The position numbers and the translations under genes are program-made. DNA of 64,000 nt from Cupriavidus sp. AU9028. GTDB lineage: Bacteria > Pseudomonadota > Gammaproteobacteria > Burkholderiales > Burkholderiaceae. The notes below the pieces were generated by a model. The model made no database searches. It saw nothing but the letters and a program-made list of their open reading frames with translations, and was not told the origin of the DNA. The DNA lies in assembly GCF_019795295.1 (NCBI RefSeq), contig NZ_JAIMCG010000002.1, positions 1 through 64,000 of the forward strand, in the 5' to 3' direction. Positions 16,457 through 26,700 of this stretch are shown here, piece after piece (the stretch's first letter is position 1; each line of letters opens with the position of its first letter).

Positions 16457-17818
16457 TCAACGACGCCGGAGCCTGACGCGCACGCCGTTTCCCGAGCGGA
16501 TCGTCACGCGCCCCACCACCTGGGGAACATGCTCGGCCACTGCTTCGACTCGGTAACGCCGTACGATCGTCGCGAGGATCAGCACCGCTTCCTGCGTCGC
16601 GTAGGCAGCGCCGATGCACACGCGCGGCCCCTTGCTGAAAGGAATGTAGGCACATCTGGCGGACTCCTTCCCCGCCGGGGTGTCGAAGCGCTCCGGGTCG
16701 AAGTCGTCCGGCCGCTCCCACAGCGAGCGATGCCGATGGATGAGCCACGGCGAGATCAGGATCGGCGAACCCTCCTTGACCTCCTTGTCGCGGATGCAGG
16801 CCGTCTGCATCGCCTCCCGTACGAAGAAGCCGACCGGCGGATACAGCCGCAGCGTTTCCCGGAAGACGTTGCCGACGGCCGGCAGGCTCTTGATGTCGCC
16901 CAGTTCGAACGGGCGATCTCCGACCACCGCCAGGATCTCCTCGTGCATACGGTCCTGCAGGTGTGGGCAGTTCGAAATCAGATAGAGCGCCCATGTCAGC
17001 GCGCTCGCCGAGGTCTCGTGCCCGGCGAGGAACAGCATGCAGACCTGATCGACCAGTTCCTCGTAGCTGAAGCGGTCGCCGCTGACCGGATCGCTGGCGG
17101 CCATCAGGCCGGCCAGGATGTCCTCCTGCCCGCCTCGCTCGCCGCGCTCCCAGGCATCGAACCGGCGCTTGATGATCTGCGACAGGATGGCCCGGATTTT
17201 CGCGGCCGCACGCGCGCTTGCACGGCGTGCGAAGAACGCGGGCAGGCGATAGATCATCAGGATCATCGCGCGCTGGGCGTGATGCTGGAAATCGAGGAAA
17301 GCGTCGTAGATTGCCTTCGCGTCGGCTTCCTCCAGATTCTCCGACAGGATGGTGCGGAAGATGATGTCGGCCGTCACATAGGTCATCTCTCCATCCACCT
17401 CCCAGGAGCGGCCGTCTGCCACTGCATCGAGGCGGGTCACCATGCCAGCGACCGAATCCGCCATCAAGGAGAACACCAGCTTCAGCCGCGCCTGCGCGAA
17501 GGCCGGCTCGACCAGGCGGCGCTGCCGCTCCCAGGTCGGACCGTTGGTGGTGAAGATGCTGCTGCCGAGCAGCGGCTCCAGCATCCGGTGCATCAGCCGA
17601 TGCTTGGGGTACTCGCGCGTATCGGCCAGGATTTTCCGCACCCAGTCGGCGTCGTTCACCATGAAGATGTCCATGCCCGGCTGGGAGATCTTGCCCATCT
17701 TCATGGAATAGCTGCGCTCGAACAGCACGTGAATCCATGAATTCCAGCCGCGCAGGAAGCGCAACAGGAACGAACTCTTGCGCACGTGCGGCTTGGGGTA
17801 CGGAGGCTGGAAAGACAT
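16457..17818 (-). CDS. Cytochrome P450
   Basis: 453 residues with all P450 landmarks: I-helix AGHETSAS, K-helix ETLRLYPP (ExxR), the PERF motif region DFDPERFD, and heme loop PFSKGPRVCIG with C401 as the iron ligand. The overall pattern resembles bacterial P450s of the CYP4/fatty-acid-hydroxylase-like type. The N-terminus has no membrane anchor, so it is probably soluble. The open frame extends to 18064 but family similarity begins at MSFQPPYPKPH. It begins 17 bases after the alpha/beta hydrolase stop and is probably the last gene of the capsule-locus transcript, an odd place for a P450. No ferredoxin or reductase gene is nearby. Confidence 0.88.
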   Translation of the reverse strand: MSFQPPYPKPHVRKSSFLLRFLRGWNSWIHVLFERSYSMKMGKISQPGMDIFMVNDADWVRKILADTREYPKHRLMHRMLEPLLGSSIFTTNGPTWERQRRLVEPAFAQARLKLVFSLMADSVAGMVTRLDAVADGRSWEVDGEMTYVTADIIFRTILSENLEEADAKAIYDAFLDFQHHAQRAMILMIYRLPAFFARRASARAAAKIRAILSQIIKRRFDAWERGERGGQEDILAGLMAASDPVSGDRFSYEELVDQVCMLFLAGHETSASALTWALYLISNCPHLQDRMHEEILAVVGDRPFELGDIKSLPAVGNVFRETLRLYPPVGFFVREAMQTACIRDKEVKEGSPILISPWLIHRHRSLWERPDDFDPERFDTPAGKESARCAYIPFSKGPRVCIGAAYATQEAVLILATIVRRYRVEAVAEHVPQVVGRVTIRSGNGVRVRLRRR

Positions 17819-17835
17819 CGCTGCGACAGAAAGGA

Positions 17836-19011
17836 TCAGAATGGCCGAATGCGGCTTGGCCCCGCCGTCATCCGGAAGTAGTCGTACTCGTTGGGCAAGG
17901 CACTGGCCATCAGGTACTGGAAATGCAGGCGCTGCTTGCTCAGCTTCATCCTCGCGTACTCCCCCTTGCCGAACATGCGGAAGGGTCGCACCACCAGGCG
18001 CAGGGGGCGGCCAGCGTTGCCCGCAATACCGGCAATCTCCAGCGGACTGACCTGTGCGAAGCAAAGCGAGTCCGCGCGCGCATTCATGTCAAACCACTGC
18101 ATCTCGCGCTCCTGCCCGAGGCGCCGCAGCGATGCGCGGAAGGCCGTGGCGGTGGGAATCAGGCCAAGCAGCGGGATGCACTGGCCCAGCGTAATCAGTG
18201 TCATCGTTCGCCGCTGCTCCGGCGGCAACGCGTCCAGCAGCCGAGCCGCCAGCGACGTCGCCACGATGGAGCCGACGCTATGGCCGATCAGCAACGCCTC
18301 GTCTGCCGGCGAGCGCTGCAGGTCCTCTCGTATCCACGCCGCCAGTTCTTCGATACGGCGATCGAGCTCCGGCTGCTCGCGTACGCCCCAGCCGTGGACG
18401 CAGCGATAGGTGCGCAGCAGCCAGAAGACCGCGAGCCGATTGCCCAGGGACATCCCGGACCAGATGGCACCACCCGCAACGGCAAGCGCCGCAGCCGATG
18501 CCGCAAGCGGAGGAAGCGCGGCGCCCAGCAGCGCAAGGACCGCGGCGCCGGCGCCGAGGCCCAGCAGCAGGACCAGCGCGACATAGGCGACCGGATAGAG
18601 GGCGCTATAGAACGGCCCCCGAAATCCGCGCCGCAGCCGGGCAAAGGCGCCGCAGCGCGCATAGCCAGCATAGCTTGCCATCGCCGACCACAGCAGCCGC
18701 AGCAGATTCGGCTCCCACTGGGAACGGACCAGATCGTCCCAATGCAGGAACTGGTATTCCGTCACGACCTCGTGGGCGCCCCATCGGCCCGCGACGTCCC
18801 AGCCGCTGACGTGCGGGCCCCGGCGTGATCGGGCACCCACCTCCACCCTGCCATCGCCATGATGGACGGACTGCCGGGCCGCTTCCTCGCGATACAACCG
18901 ATGATAAAAGGCGGCGCCGCGTGGATCGAAGCCGCTGACGTAGTAGACCTTGCGACGCCGCACCTGCGCCTGGCTGGCCGGCTCGCTGGCGTTGGTTTGC
19001 ATTGTCGTCAT
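17836..19011 (-). CDS. Membrane-associated alpha/beta hydrolase-like protein of the capsule locus
   Basis: 391 residues. Two adjacent hydrophobic helices at about 135-190 divide the protein. C-terminal to them is an alpha/beta hydrolase-like segment with the nucleophile elbow GHSVGS (about residue 250), in LLIGHSVGSIVATSLAARLL. The N-terminal part contains KVYYVSGFDPRG, typical of uncharacterised proteins from polysaccharide loci. The start ATG at 19011 overlaps the previous gene's stop (ATGA), so the two are translationally coupled; the longer frame to 19137 runs inside that gene. The target could be a lipid or acyl group linked to the capsule, but this is inference from context. Confidence 0.6.
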   Translation of the reverse strand: MTTMQTNASEPASQAQVRRRKVYYVSGFDPRGAAFYHRLYREEAARQSVHHGDGRVEVGARSRRGPHVSGWDVAGRWGAHEVVTEYQFLHWDDLVRSQWEPNLLRLLWSAMASYAGYARCGAFARLRRGFRGPFYSALYPVAYVALVLLLGLGAGAAVLALLGAALPPLAASAAALAVAGGAIWSGMSLGNRLAVFWLLRTYRCVHGWGVREQPELDRRIEELAAWIREDLQRSPADEALLIGHSVGSIVATSLAARLLDALPPEQRRTMTLITLGQCIPLLGLIPTATAFRASLRRLGQEREMQWFDMNARADSLCFAQVSPLEIAGIAGNAGRPLRLVVRPFRMFGKGEYARMKLSKQRLHFQYLMASALPNEYDYFRMTAGPSRIRPF

Positions 19012-19349
19012 AGCGTGCGGTCGTGCAGCTTCTTCTTCAGGATCAGGTCCACCACCGGCTGCTCCCGTTTGTTCGCGCGCCGGCAGTGGTCCTTCTGGAA
19101 CTTGTCGGTCAGCCAGATCACGGCCTTCGCCCACCACAGATGCTGCTCGCGCCAGGCGTGCGAGGACACCGACTCCCAGGCGTAACCGTTGAAGACGGTC
19201 GCATTGACGAAGTGGTCCAGCGCCCGGACGCCCGCGCGGCCCCGCTCGGTCTTGCCGAAGAAGCCGACATAGACGATCAGGAGGTAGCCCGCCAGAGCAA
19301 GGGGCACGATGAAGACCATCAGCAGGAAGCCGGCGATTCGTTCTTTCAT
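19008..19349 (-). CDS. Small membrane protein of the capsule locus (unknown function)
   Basis: 113 residues beginning MKERIAGFLLMVFIVPLALA, with one clear hydrophobic segment at about 5-30 and a basic C-terminus (HDRTL, KKKL). The Trp-rich stretch EQHLWWAKAVIWLTDKF is probably amphipathic and membrane-associated. I do not recognise the family. It starts 34 bases after the kpsS stop and shares an ATGA overlap with the hydrolase gene, so it belongs to the capsule operon. The open frame reaches 19544 but that extension would lie inside kpsS. Confidence 0.5.
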   Translation of the reverse strand: MKERIAGFLLMVFIVPLALAGYLLIVYVGFFGKTERGRAGVRALDHFVNATVFNGYAWESVSSHAWREQHLWWAKAVIWLTDKFQKDHCRRANKREQPVVDLILKKKLHDRTL

Positions 19350-19383
19350 ATAGCGATTGGACGCTTTGTCGCTTGAGCGGGCG

Positions 19384-20838
19384 TCAGCCCGCCAGCCACG
19401 CGTAAGCCGGCTGCACGAGCGACAGGATTCTCGATACCTCGATCTGCGGGAACCAGTGCGGATCCACGGCGAGCAACGCACTGAAGCAGGCGACGCGCGC
19501 CGGCCACCGCCTGTACCACCCTGCCCGCTGCCCCGCACGGCCAACGCGCTCGTCCGCGTAGAACGAGGAGTTGATCTGCGAGGCGTGGATCAGATAATTG
19601 CGGAAACGCCGGAAGGCGGGAACATCCACCGGAGGCGGGTGCTTCCAGAAGCTGTCCAGGCTACCCTGATAGGTCAGCCCTGCCTTGTCGTAGAAGCACC
19701 GGCCCAGGACGATGACAGGCACGCGGTGATAGAGCGCCTGCAGTCCGGTCGTTGAGTTGATCGTCACCACGCCGTCGCAACGCTGGAGCAGACTGGGCAA
19801 ATGCGCATCGTGGACATAGACCACGCGATCTTCGACCTCATATCGATACGCGGCGGCGCGGATGACCTCGGTGTAGTCCCGGTGTCCCCGGTCCATCGGA
19901 TGATGCTTGATTACCAGCATCGTGCCGTCCGGCGCATGATGCGCGAACGAATGGACCGTCCATTCGATGAAGTCCTCGATCCGGCGCCACGGGCTGTAAA
20001 GCCGTATCTGGCTGTCGTTGTGGACCTGCAGCGCAACCAGGTAGAACGGCGCGTGACCGTCCGACAGCAGCTGACGAACGATAGGCCGCTCCAGCTTGCG
20101 GTACAGCCGCTTTCGATAGGCGGCGCGCAGCCAGAAGCCAACCTCCCGCAGATGGAAGGGTTTGTGGTGACGGTAATCGGGATAGCGATGCTGCAGTGCC
20201 AGCCCTATCAGGAAATAGCAGAAGGAGTACCAGGCCATCCTGCCAAAGGCATGACTGAAAGTGCGGCCCTTCGGTTCAGCGGGAATCAGCGGCATTTCGT
20301 CCAGATCGACGGCGGCAAGCGGTGAGGCAGCATTGACTCCACCACGCTCGAGCGTGACGTAATCGGGACGGAGATACCCCTCTTCGAACACCCAGAACGC
20401 GAGCCCCAAAGACAGCGCCAACCGTTCCGCAATCCGATGGTGACGACGGGCGCTACCGAAGACAACTATCGCCTGAATGCCGAGCCGCTGAACGAGATCA
20501 TGCAGAAATGCCTCCCACTCCGGCATCGGCCGGGCAAACCGGATGACATTGGCGCCACGAAAAAAGAGGTCGTCGCCCCCATTGAAGTTGACCTTCCATA
20601 CCTTTCGGTCCGCACGTTCAAGAGCGTCGCGCAAGCGTGAGAAGAAGGGACCATTCGGTCCTTGGAGGAATAGCAATCTCGAGTGGCGCATCAGCTGATC
20701 CAGCGATGCCCGCTCCACCAGGCCCCGGTCTGCCACTACCGGCGTGTTGACACGCCTCGTCTCACCGGGCGTGGCAGGAACGGACCCCCATTTGCCGACG
20801 GGCTGTCGCCCTGCGCCCATTTCCCGAAATGACAACAT
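19384..20838 (-). CDS. kpsS: KpsS capsule beta-Kdo transferase
   Basis: 484 residues. KpsS adds the first beta-Kdo to phosphatidylglycerol, starting the poly-Kdo linker that carries group 2 capsules. Visible landmarks are LLFLQGPNGPFFSRL near the start, VFEEGYLRPDYVTLE, VIKHHPMDRGHRDY and the donor-site TINSTTGLQALYHRVPV. It is a cytoplasmic, membrane-associated protein. The start at 20838 has GGGGGT 7 bases upstream and lies 5 bases past the kpsC stop; the longer frame to 21132 is read inside kpsC. The first ~50 residues (Gly/Pro-rich) precede the family-conserved region, so a start further downstream is possible. Confidence 0.88.
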   Translation of the reverse strand: MLSFREMGAGRQPVGKWGSVPATPGETRRVNTPVVADRGLVERASLDQLMRHSRLLFLQGPNGPFFSRLRDALERADRKVWKVNFNGGDDLFFRGANVIRFARPMPEWEAFLHDLVQRLGIQAIVVFGSARRHHRIAERLALSLGLAFWVFEEGYLRPDYVTLERGGVNAASPLAAVDLDEMPLIPAEPKGRTFSHAFGRMAWYSFCYFLIGLALQHRYPDYRHHKPFHLREVGFWLRAAYRKRLYRKLERPIVRQLLSDGHAPFYLVALQVHNDSQIRLYSPWRRIEDFIEWTVHSFAHHAPDGTMLVIKHHPMDRGHRDYTEVIRAAAYRYEVEDRVVYVHDAHLPSLLQRCDGVVTINSTTGLQALYHRVPVIVLGRCFYDKAGLTYQGSLDSFWKHPPPVDVPAFRRFRNYLIHASQINSSFYADERVGRAGQRAGWYRRWPARVACFSALLAVDPHWFPQIEVSRILSLVQPAYAWLAG

Positions 20839-20843
20839 CGTTG

Positions 20844-22946
20844 CTACCCCCGCACCGTTGCGACGACACGGATCAGTTGGCGCGCTTTGCGCAGTTGCTT
20901 TGCGAACCACGTGCTCTCGAGCCGTGAAGTACTGCCCGGCCGAATGGAGGCAAGATGCTGTACCACGTCCTCGACGGAGCAAAATCCGTCGACTCCGGGA
21001 AGCCGATAACGCGGATACAGACACAGCGCGGCATACACCAACTGGTCGAGCGACAGACGGCGCTGTCGGTGAGGCAACGCGAAGTGGTCGACTGTAAGAC
21101 CCCAACCCGCGTAAAACGGTCCGCCATGACAATGGACTACCTTTCCGTGCAAGAGCGCCTCGAAGCCAGTCAATGACGTCATCGTATGGACCTCGTCCGC
21201 AGCGGCAATGCAGTCCCCAATGTTCGCCTCCTCAGCCACTTCATCGGCCAGTTCGCGTATGTCTTCCGGCAGCACCGCACCGCGCCGATTTCCACTGACG
21301 ACGTCCGGATGCGGCTTATAGATGATCCAGGCGGCGGGATTGGCACTGCGGGTTACCCTCAGCAGTTCCAGGTTGCTGGAGACCACCGGAGAGCCGGCAA
21401 GAACCGACGCGTCATCCTCAACCTGGCCGGGCACCAGGATGATCTTCCTGCCGGCGCTCGCACGAGCGGGGCGGAATGCTCTCCCGACGTTGTATTTGCT
21501 GATCCGGTTGCGAAGCAATGTCTCCCGGAGGAGCAGGGCCCGCTGTTGCTGCGCGTCGTCCAGCTCGACCTCGGTCAACAGGCGCTCGAGACGGCTACCC
21601 GAGAAGGGATCGTAGTAGATGCCCGGCCCATCGATCGCCAGCGAAAGCGGCGCATGGAGATTGGAACCAAGTCCGATCGAGCGCACGAACCCATCCTCCA
21701 CGCGCAATACCGGGATGCCGAGTACAGCGGCCTGTCGTGCAAGCTCCGGGAACCGGTTGCCCCAAAGGACGATACGCGTGTCTTTGGGCAGCATGGCAAG
21801 CTGATGGCCATCGAGCCGACGGACGAATCGAAGCCGGCTGGATGGCGTCCCGAGGAAGGGCTTGATGACGCTCCGCTTCCACAGACTCATTCCCACGCAA
21901 ACGTGTGTGCCGCGGCTCTCGTCGTTGATTGCCTTGTTGCGCGCGAGCCAGTCTATGAGTTCGAAAAGACTGCCAGGTGCGCCGGTGGCCGGGTGGATGT
22001 ATCGCGCGTACTGCAAGTACGCAGCGGCAAACAGCTCCTCCAGTCTGCGAGGGCTTGGCCGACGTGCCCGCAATGACTCCATATCTGCATGGCGATCGTC
22101 GGTCAGCCCCCAGCCGGCATACCACGGCTTTCCAAACACGGTTACCGGCTTCCCCAGCATCAGGGCTTCAAAGCCCAATTGCGATGTGGCAACGTAGATG
22201 TGGTCGAACTGGCCAAGCAGGCCGAGGGGACACCCGTCTTGTGCAAGCAGGTGTACCCGTGCATCCTGGGCCTGCGTCGTCAGGTTTCCCTTTTTCTTTC
22301 CCGAAATGACATCGGGGTGCGTCTTGATCCAGATCTCGGCATCAGGGTGCTCGGTTCGCGCGGCATCCAGCATGTTCCCGAAGGTGCTGGCATCGCATCC
22401 GCCGAGCAGAATCGACATGTCTTCGGCGGTCTGATCAATGACGAGGACGCGCCGTTTTCCACTCCTCGGCGCAAGAGTCAACAACGGCGCCTTGTTGTAT
22501 TTGGACAGACGGTGCTGTTTCACCAGGTCCATTGCGCGGCACGCCGCGGCCATAAGCTCCGCGTCCATAGTGCCTTCCGCAATAAGAACCTCCAGTCGCG
22601 ACGGTTGGCTTGCGTCATAGTAGATGCCCAGATCGTCCACCACGAGCGATAGTGGCTGGGCCCGCTCCACTCCCAATCCAATCGAGCGAAGGAACCCGTC
22701 CTCCAATCGAAGGATCACCGCGATGCCTGCCCTTCTTGCGAACGCCTCGGCAGGAAGCGCGGTTGCCCGCTTGCCCCATACCGCGACAGCCGCGGCACCA
22801 GCACCGCCTTCTGCCTGGTGACGCACGAAGACAACGTCCCTGCCCAGAAAGGACGGCAGGTTCCTGATCCTGCGGATTCCTCGCGAGCAGACGAGAATGG
22901 GGCCCGGTCCTGCTGGAGTCACGGGTGGGGATTCGTGCGGCCTCAC
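20844..22946 (-). CDS. kpsC: KpsC capsule beta-Kdo transferase (two-module)
   Basis: 700 residues built from two similar halves, as expected for KpsC, whose two modules add alternating beta-2,4 and beta-2,7 Kdo to the linker. The duplication is directly visible: LRLEDGFLRSIGLG with LGIYYDASQPSRLE in the first half, and LRVEDGFVRSIGLG with PGIYYDPFSGSRLE in the second; each half also has a KTHPDVISG/KPHPDVVSG motif. The start is a GTG at 22946, which overlaps the previous stop (GTGA) and has AGGAAGG upstream; a longer frame would start with TTG at 22979. Confidence 0.92.
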   Translation of the reverse strand: MRPHESPPVTPAGPGPILVCSRGIRRIRNLPSFLGRDVVFVRHQAEGGAGAAAVAVWGKRATALPAEAFARRAGIAVILRLEDGFLRSIGLGVERAQPLSLVVDDLGIYYDASQPSRLEVLIAEGTMDAELMAAACRAMDLVKQHRLSKYNKAPLLTLAPRSGKRRVLVIDQTAEDMSILLGGCDASTFGNMLDAARTEHPDAEIWIKTHPDVISGKKKGNLTTQAQDARVHLLAQDGCPLGLLGQFDHIYVATSQLGFEALMLGKPVTVFGKPWYAGWGLTDDRHADMESLRARRPSPRRLEELFAAAYLQYARYIHPATGAPGSLFELIDWLARNKAINDESRGTHVCVGMSLWKRSVIKPFLGTPSSRLRFVRRLDGHQLAMLPKDTRIVLWGNRFPELARQAAVLGIPVLRVEDGFVRSIGLGSNLHAPLSLAIDGPGIYYDPFSGSRLERLLTEVELDDAQQQRALLLRETLLRNRISKYNVGRAFRPARASAGRKIILVPGQVEDDASVLAGSPVVSSNLELLRVTRSANPAAWIIYKPHPDVVSGNRRGAVLPEDIRELADEVAEEANIGDCIAAADEVHTMTSLTGFEALLHGKVVHCHGGPFYAGWGLTVDHFALPHRQRRLSLDQLVYAALCLYPRYRLPGVDGFCSVEDVVQHLASIRPGSTSRLESTWFAKQLRKARQLIRVVATVRG

Positions 22947-23737
22947 TGCCGGGCGCCTTCCTGTTGCGCCGTGATGCAAAATGGCTTTCCGGCTTTGAAG
23001 ACCACGATTCCCGGCGTGAACCTGTCGAGTCGTTGTTGGCCGATCAGCTGCTCCACGCGGTTGACGAAGTCATCGACGTTCGACATGTCGAGGTCATGCT
23101 CCTCGGGAAGCAGTTTCCAGTCCCACCAGCGGATGCTTAGCAAGCGTTCGATCGTTTCCGCCGGGAAACGGTACCGTAAAATCCGTGCTGGCACACCGCC
23201 AACGATGGCGTAGGGCGGAACGTCTCTGCTGACGAACGCGTTTCCAGCAATGACCGCCCCATCGCCAACCCGGATCCCTTGCCTGACGATGGCATTCCTG
23301 CCTATCCAGACATCGTTCCCGATGAAGGTGCGCGCGGAATTGCCGTGAAAGCGTTGGCGCGAGTCCTTGAAGAACTCCCATTCCTCCCTGCCATCGAAGT
23401 ACCGCACACCATTGAAGCCGACGGGATGTGACGAAACCCAGTCGAGCGGATGCTCGGCAGGTCCGATGGCGACATTCGCGGCAATGGAACAGAAGCGGCC
23501 GATGGTCGCCCGCCTCACCTCAGCGGAGGGTCCCAGATAACTGAAGGCACCGATGGAACAATCCCCGATGATATTGGCCTTCGAGATCCGGCAAGGCGAT
23601 TCCGCCTCGAATCCCTGGCTGATCTGCCGAACCGAGTCGATGCTGATTCCCATGCCCGCCAGGTGACGGCTTGCCACAGCGGCGTCGTCTGTGAAGACCG
23701 GGCTCGCGCTGCAGTCGTGCTTCTGCAGTTTGCTCAT
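22943..23737 (-). CDS. Hexapeptide-repeat acetyltransferase (CatB/xenobiotic type)
   Basis: 264 residues. A left-handed beta-helix is built from hexapeptide repeats (ANIIGDCSIGAFSYLGPSAE onward, then IGNDVWIGRNAIVRQGIRVG and IAGNAFVSRDVPPYAIVGG), ending in the typical PARILRYRF and an RWWDW helix. The region with GPAEHPLDWVSSHP contains the probable catalytic histidine of the CatB/XAT group. In this position it most likely O- or N-acetylates the capsule polymer. Start and stop overlap the neighbours by ATGA and GTGA, so it is within the operon. Confidence 0.82.
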   Translation of the reverse strand: MSKLQKHDCSASPVFTDDAAVASRHLAGMGISIDSVRQISQGFEAESPCRISKANIIGDCSIGAFSYLGPSAEVRRATIGRFCSIAANVAIGPAEHPLDWVSSHPVGFNGVRYFDGREEWEFFKDSRQRFHGNSARTFIGNDVWIGRNAIVRQGIRVGDGAVIAGNAFVSRDVPPYAIVGGVPARILRYRFPAETIERLLSIRWWDWKLLPEEHDLDMSNVDDFVNRVEQLIGQQRLDRFTPGIVVFKAGKPFCITAQQEGARQ

Positions 23738-26700
23738 GACGGAACCGCCACCTTGGCCCAACGCTTCCATACCAGATTCTTGCTATCCGCGAAGAACTGC
23801 GTCCTGTCGCGAAGATACTTGCGATATTTGCGCTCGCCTCCCACCCACCTGACGATCCGTCCCTCGACACGTCGGAAGATCAGCACCGGTTGGGAGACGG
23901 TCTTCGCCGTCTCATGAGAGGCTCGGTGAGATTTGACAGAAGCCGTGCTTGCTTGCTGGCGGGTTGCGACCACGCTGTCGCCTTGAGTATTGCTGCTCAG
24001 GCAATCGAAACCCTGCCTCCATACCGACGCGTCCCGATCCCGAGGCGAAATCACATACCGCTGCCTGATTCCCCCGAAGGAATCCTCGAAGGCCACGCCG
24101 CGCAACAACGCCGCGTCCGCCGGGCAGGGGCGCGTGATGAACTCGCTCATCACGCGGGAAGCCGTGGAGGGGTCGATATGGATGTGCTGGAGCAATTCCC
24201 CGTAGCCGCCGCGCAGATCGGCGGCAAACGCCATGGCACCGCGGTGCACTTCCTGTATCAGGAGCCGGCGGGATGCATGCTCGCTCTCCATACGCATCAC
24301 GGGCACGAACCTGTCTCCCTCCCGCGTCATCCGTTCCAGGCTGCGGTCGGTATGGCAGGTGAGAAACTCGAGCAAGTGTCGGTTGTTGACCAGCGCCGGT
24401 GCGTACCCCTGGACAAGATAGTCGCCAAGATATGCAGACAGCCGGTGCCCTTGATGAAGCCACCGTTCGGCACCCTGAAGCGTCGCAAGGTAATACCCGC
24501 CCAACGGCTTTCCCAGCAGTGCGCCAAGTGAGCCCTGCATATTGGCCTTCCAGCCGATGTCAACCACCGCGGGCGCGGGTTCGCTGTCGAGATTCTGAGC
24601 GGTCAGATACTGCAGATATGGTTCGCGTTCGCCCTCGGCCTTGGCAAGAATCAGATCCTTGATTCCGACACAAAGGTTGGTGAACGCGAGACGCCCGCCC
24701 GCACTCGACTCCATGGCAAGGTCTACTGACGCAATTCCTGCGGCTTCAAGCACTGCAGCGGGGACATCCTCGCATCGCACACCGAATCGGTCGCCGAGCA
24801 GGTCCGACAGCCGGGCGCCATTGACGAAAGGCTGCGCCGCAACCGAGCGAATATCATCCTCCGTGCGCAGCGCTGCAACACGGGCCGCCCGGCGTGAGGC
24901 ATAGAGATAGCAATTCGGAATCTCCTCGGACGTGCCGTTGAAGAGCGCCTTGTATACCTGATGCAATAGCCACCCTTCCCGGGCCAGGAAGAACAGCTTC
25001 GAAACGCCATCGACCTTGGCTCGCCTCCCCAACCACAGTACGTAGCCAGCAACCAGCGGGCCGAGCGCTGCATATCCCAGCCGGAAGGGACTTCCGGTGA
25101 AGAGGCCGTCCTTTTCCGCCGCGCCGCCCGGTGCATCGAAGACGGTTCTTGCGATCAGACCGGCGATCGCGCTTCGCGGGCGCTCGCCCGCGGAAGCCCG
25201 AGGATCGAACAGGGTCTTGTAGTGGGGGTTGCCCCGCATCCTGTCAATTGCCCGCAATAGCCGGTATGGCCTCACACCCTTCGCCGCAGCCTGCTCCACG
25301 TCTGCAACCTTGTTGTCTCCAACGTGGAACATCTCCTCCGGCTTGCATCCAACTCTGGCGAGTGCCACGTCGTACAGATCGCCGGTCTTCTTCCTTGCGC
25401 CGTACTCGCTGGATACAAACAAGTGCTCGTACCCTGCGTACCCGGCCTTGTCGAGAAATTTCCGCACGACCCGGGCTGGCAGGTACATGTCGGAAACAAG
25501 CACGATTCGTTTGCCGCTCTCCACCGCGAGCTGCCAGATCCGCCGTCCAAAAGGTCGGACGTCGATTAGCTGATACTCGACGTCCACCTCCAGGTCCATC
25601 AGGCGGGCCCGCTCGGCGTCCGACAATCCGTAATGCGCCGAAATCGCGTCATAGATGTCGTCGAACGTGATTTCGCCATCCGGATTCGCCTCACGAGCCG
25701 CTATCTCGGCGGCCAGCCGCACGCGGGCGAAATCCTCGAGGCGGCCCGCCGTCATCCTCACCGCCTCGGCTTCGAGCAGCCGGTATGCGTCCGCAGGGAC
25801 CTCGACCGCCCTGGAAATCAGCGTATCGAAAACGTCGAACGAGATCACCTTGGTGCGCGGGTCACGAATACCGCGCGCTGCCTTTGAAATATCGTCCATC
25901 TCGGCGCTGAGCCGTGGACTTGCCTCTTTCACGGACTTCAGCGCGCGCGCCGAGGAGAACTCGCCGAGGAGCTTCTTCTCGTAGCCGGAATCAATTTCCC
26001 GGAAATCGCAAAGGAGCTCAAGTCCGGCCTTTCCTGACCGCTTCTTCTTCACCATCGAAGAGAGAAGCTGCAACAGGAAATTCCTGTCCTCGATCACCAG
26101 CCTGGCCAGCGGCTGGTGCCGGGACAGGATGAAATCGAGCACATTATCGTATCCGGGCCGGCGATCGCCGGCCATGCGGACAATGTTCTCCGTCGAATAC
26201 TGTTCGAGAAAGGTGGGCGCGGTGATGTCGATATCCGCATCCCAGAGCATCGCCTGCAAGGCAACCGAGGAGGAACAACTGACCACTCTGCCCACATAGG
26301 GCAACAGGTATTGCGAAACCGTCGGATATTGGTCGAAGCAGCGGTCGTACACAAGGTTCGGCCACCGTTGCGCCAGCACCGCGCGAATCTCCTCGTTGAT
26401 CACCGTGTCCTGGACATGGTTGGAAATGTACTGAGTGACCACAATGCCGCTGCTTGGCTTGGCTTTGTGCATCACGTCGAGCAGCAAATCGAGTTGAGAG
26501 GAGTAAGGCGTGTCGGCTCGGAACGCGTAGTGCCCCGACACTTGCAGTGGGAGAAGTACGAGCTCTTCGAACCCGCCGGACAGGACAGCGGCTTCAATGT
26601 CGGTGGGTCGAATCTCCGCGAAGGCACTCCTTGCCAGATGGCGGAATCTGTCGACAAGCCCGGGGCTTCCAGCCACTGGCAGCGACGACACGATATCGCT

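Noticed and set aside
22947-22979. TTG start for kpsC giving 11 more residues
   Set aside because: GTG at 22946 has AGGAAGG at the right distance and a GTGA overlap with the previous stop.
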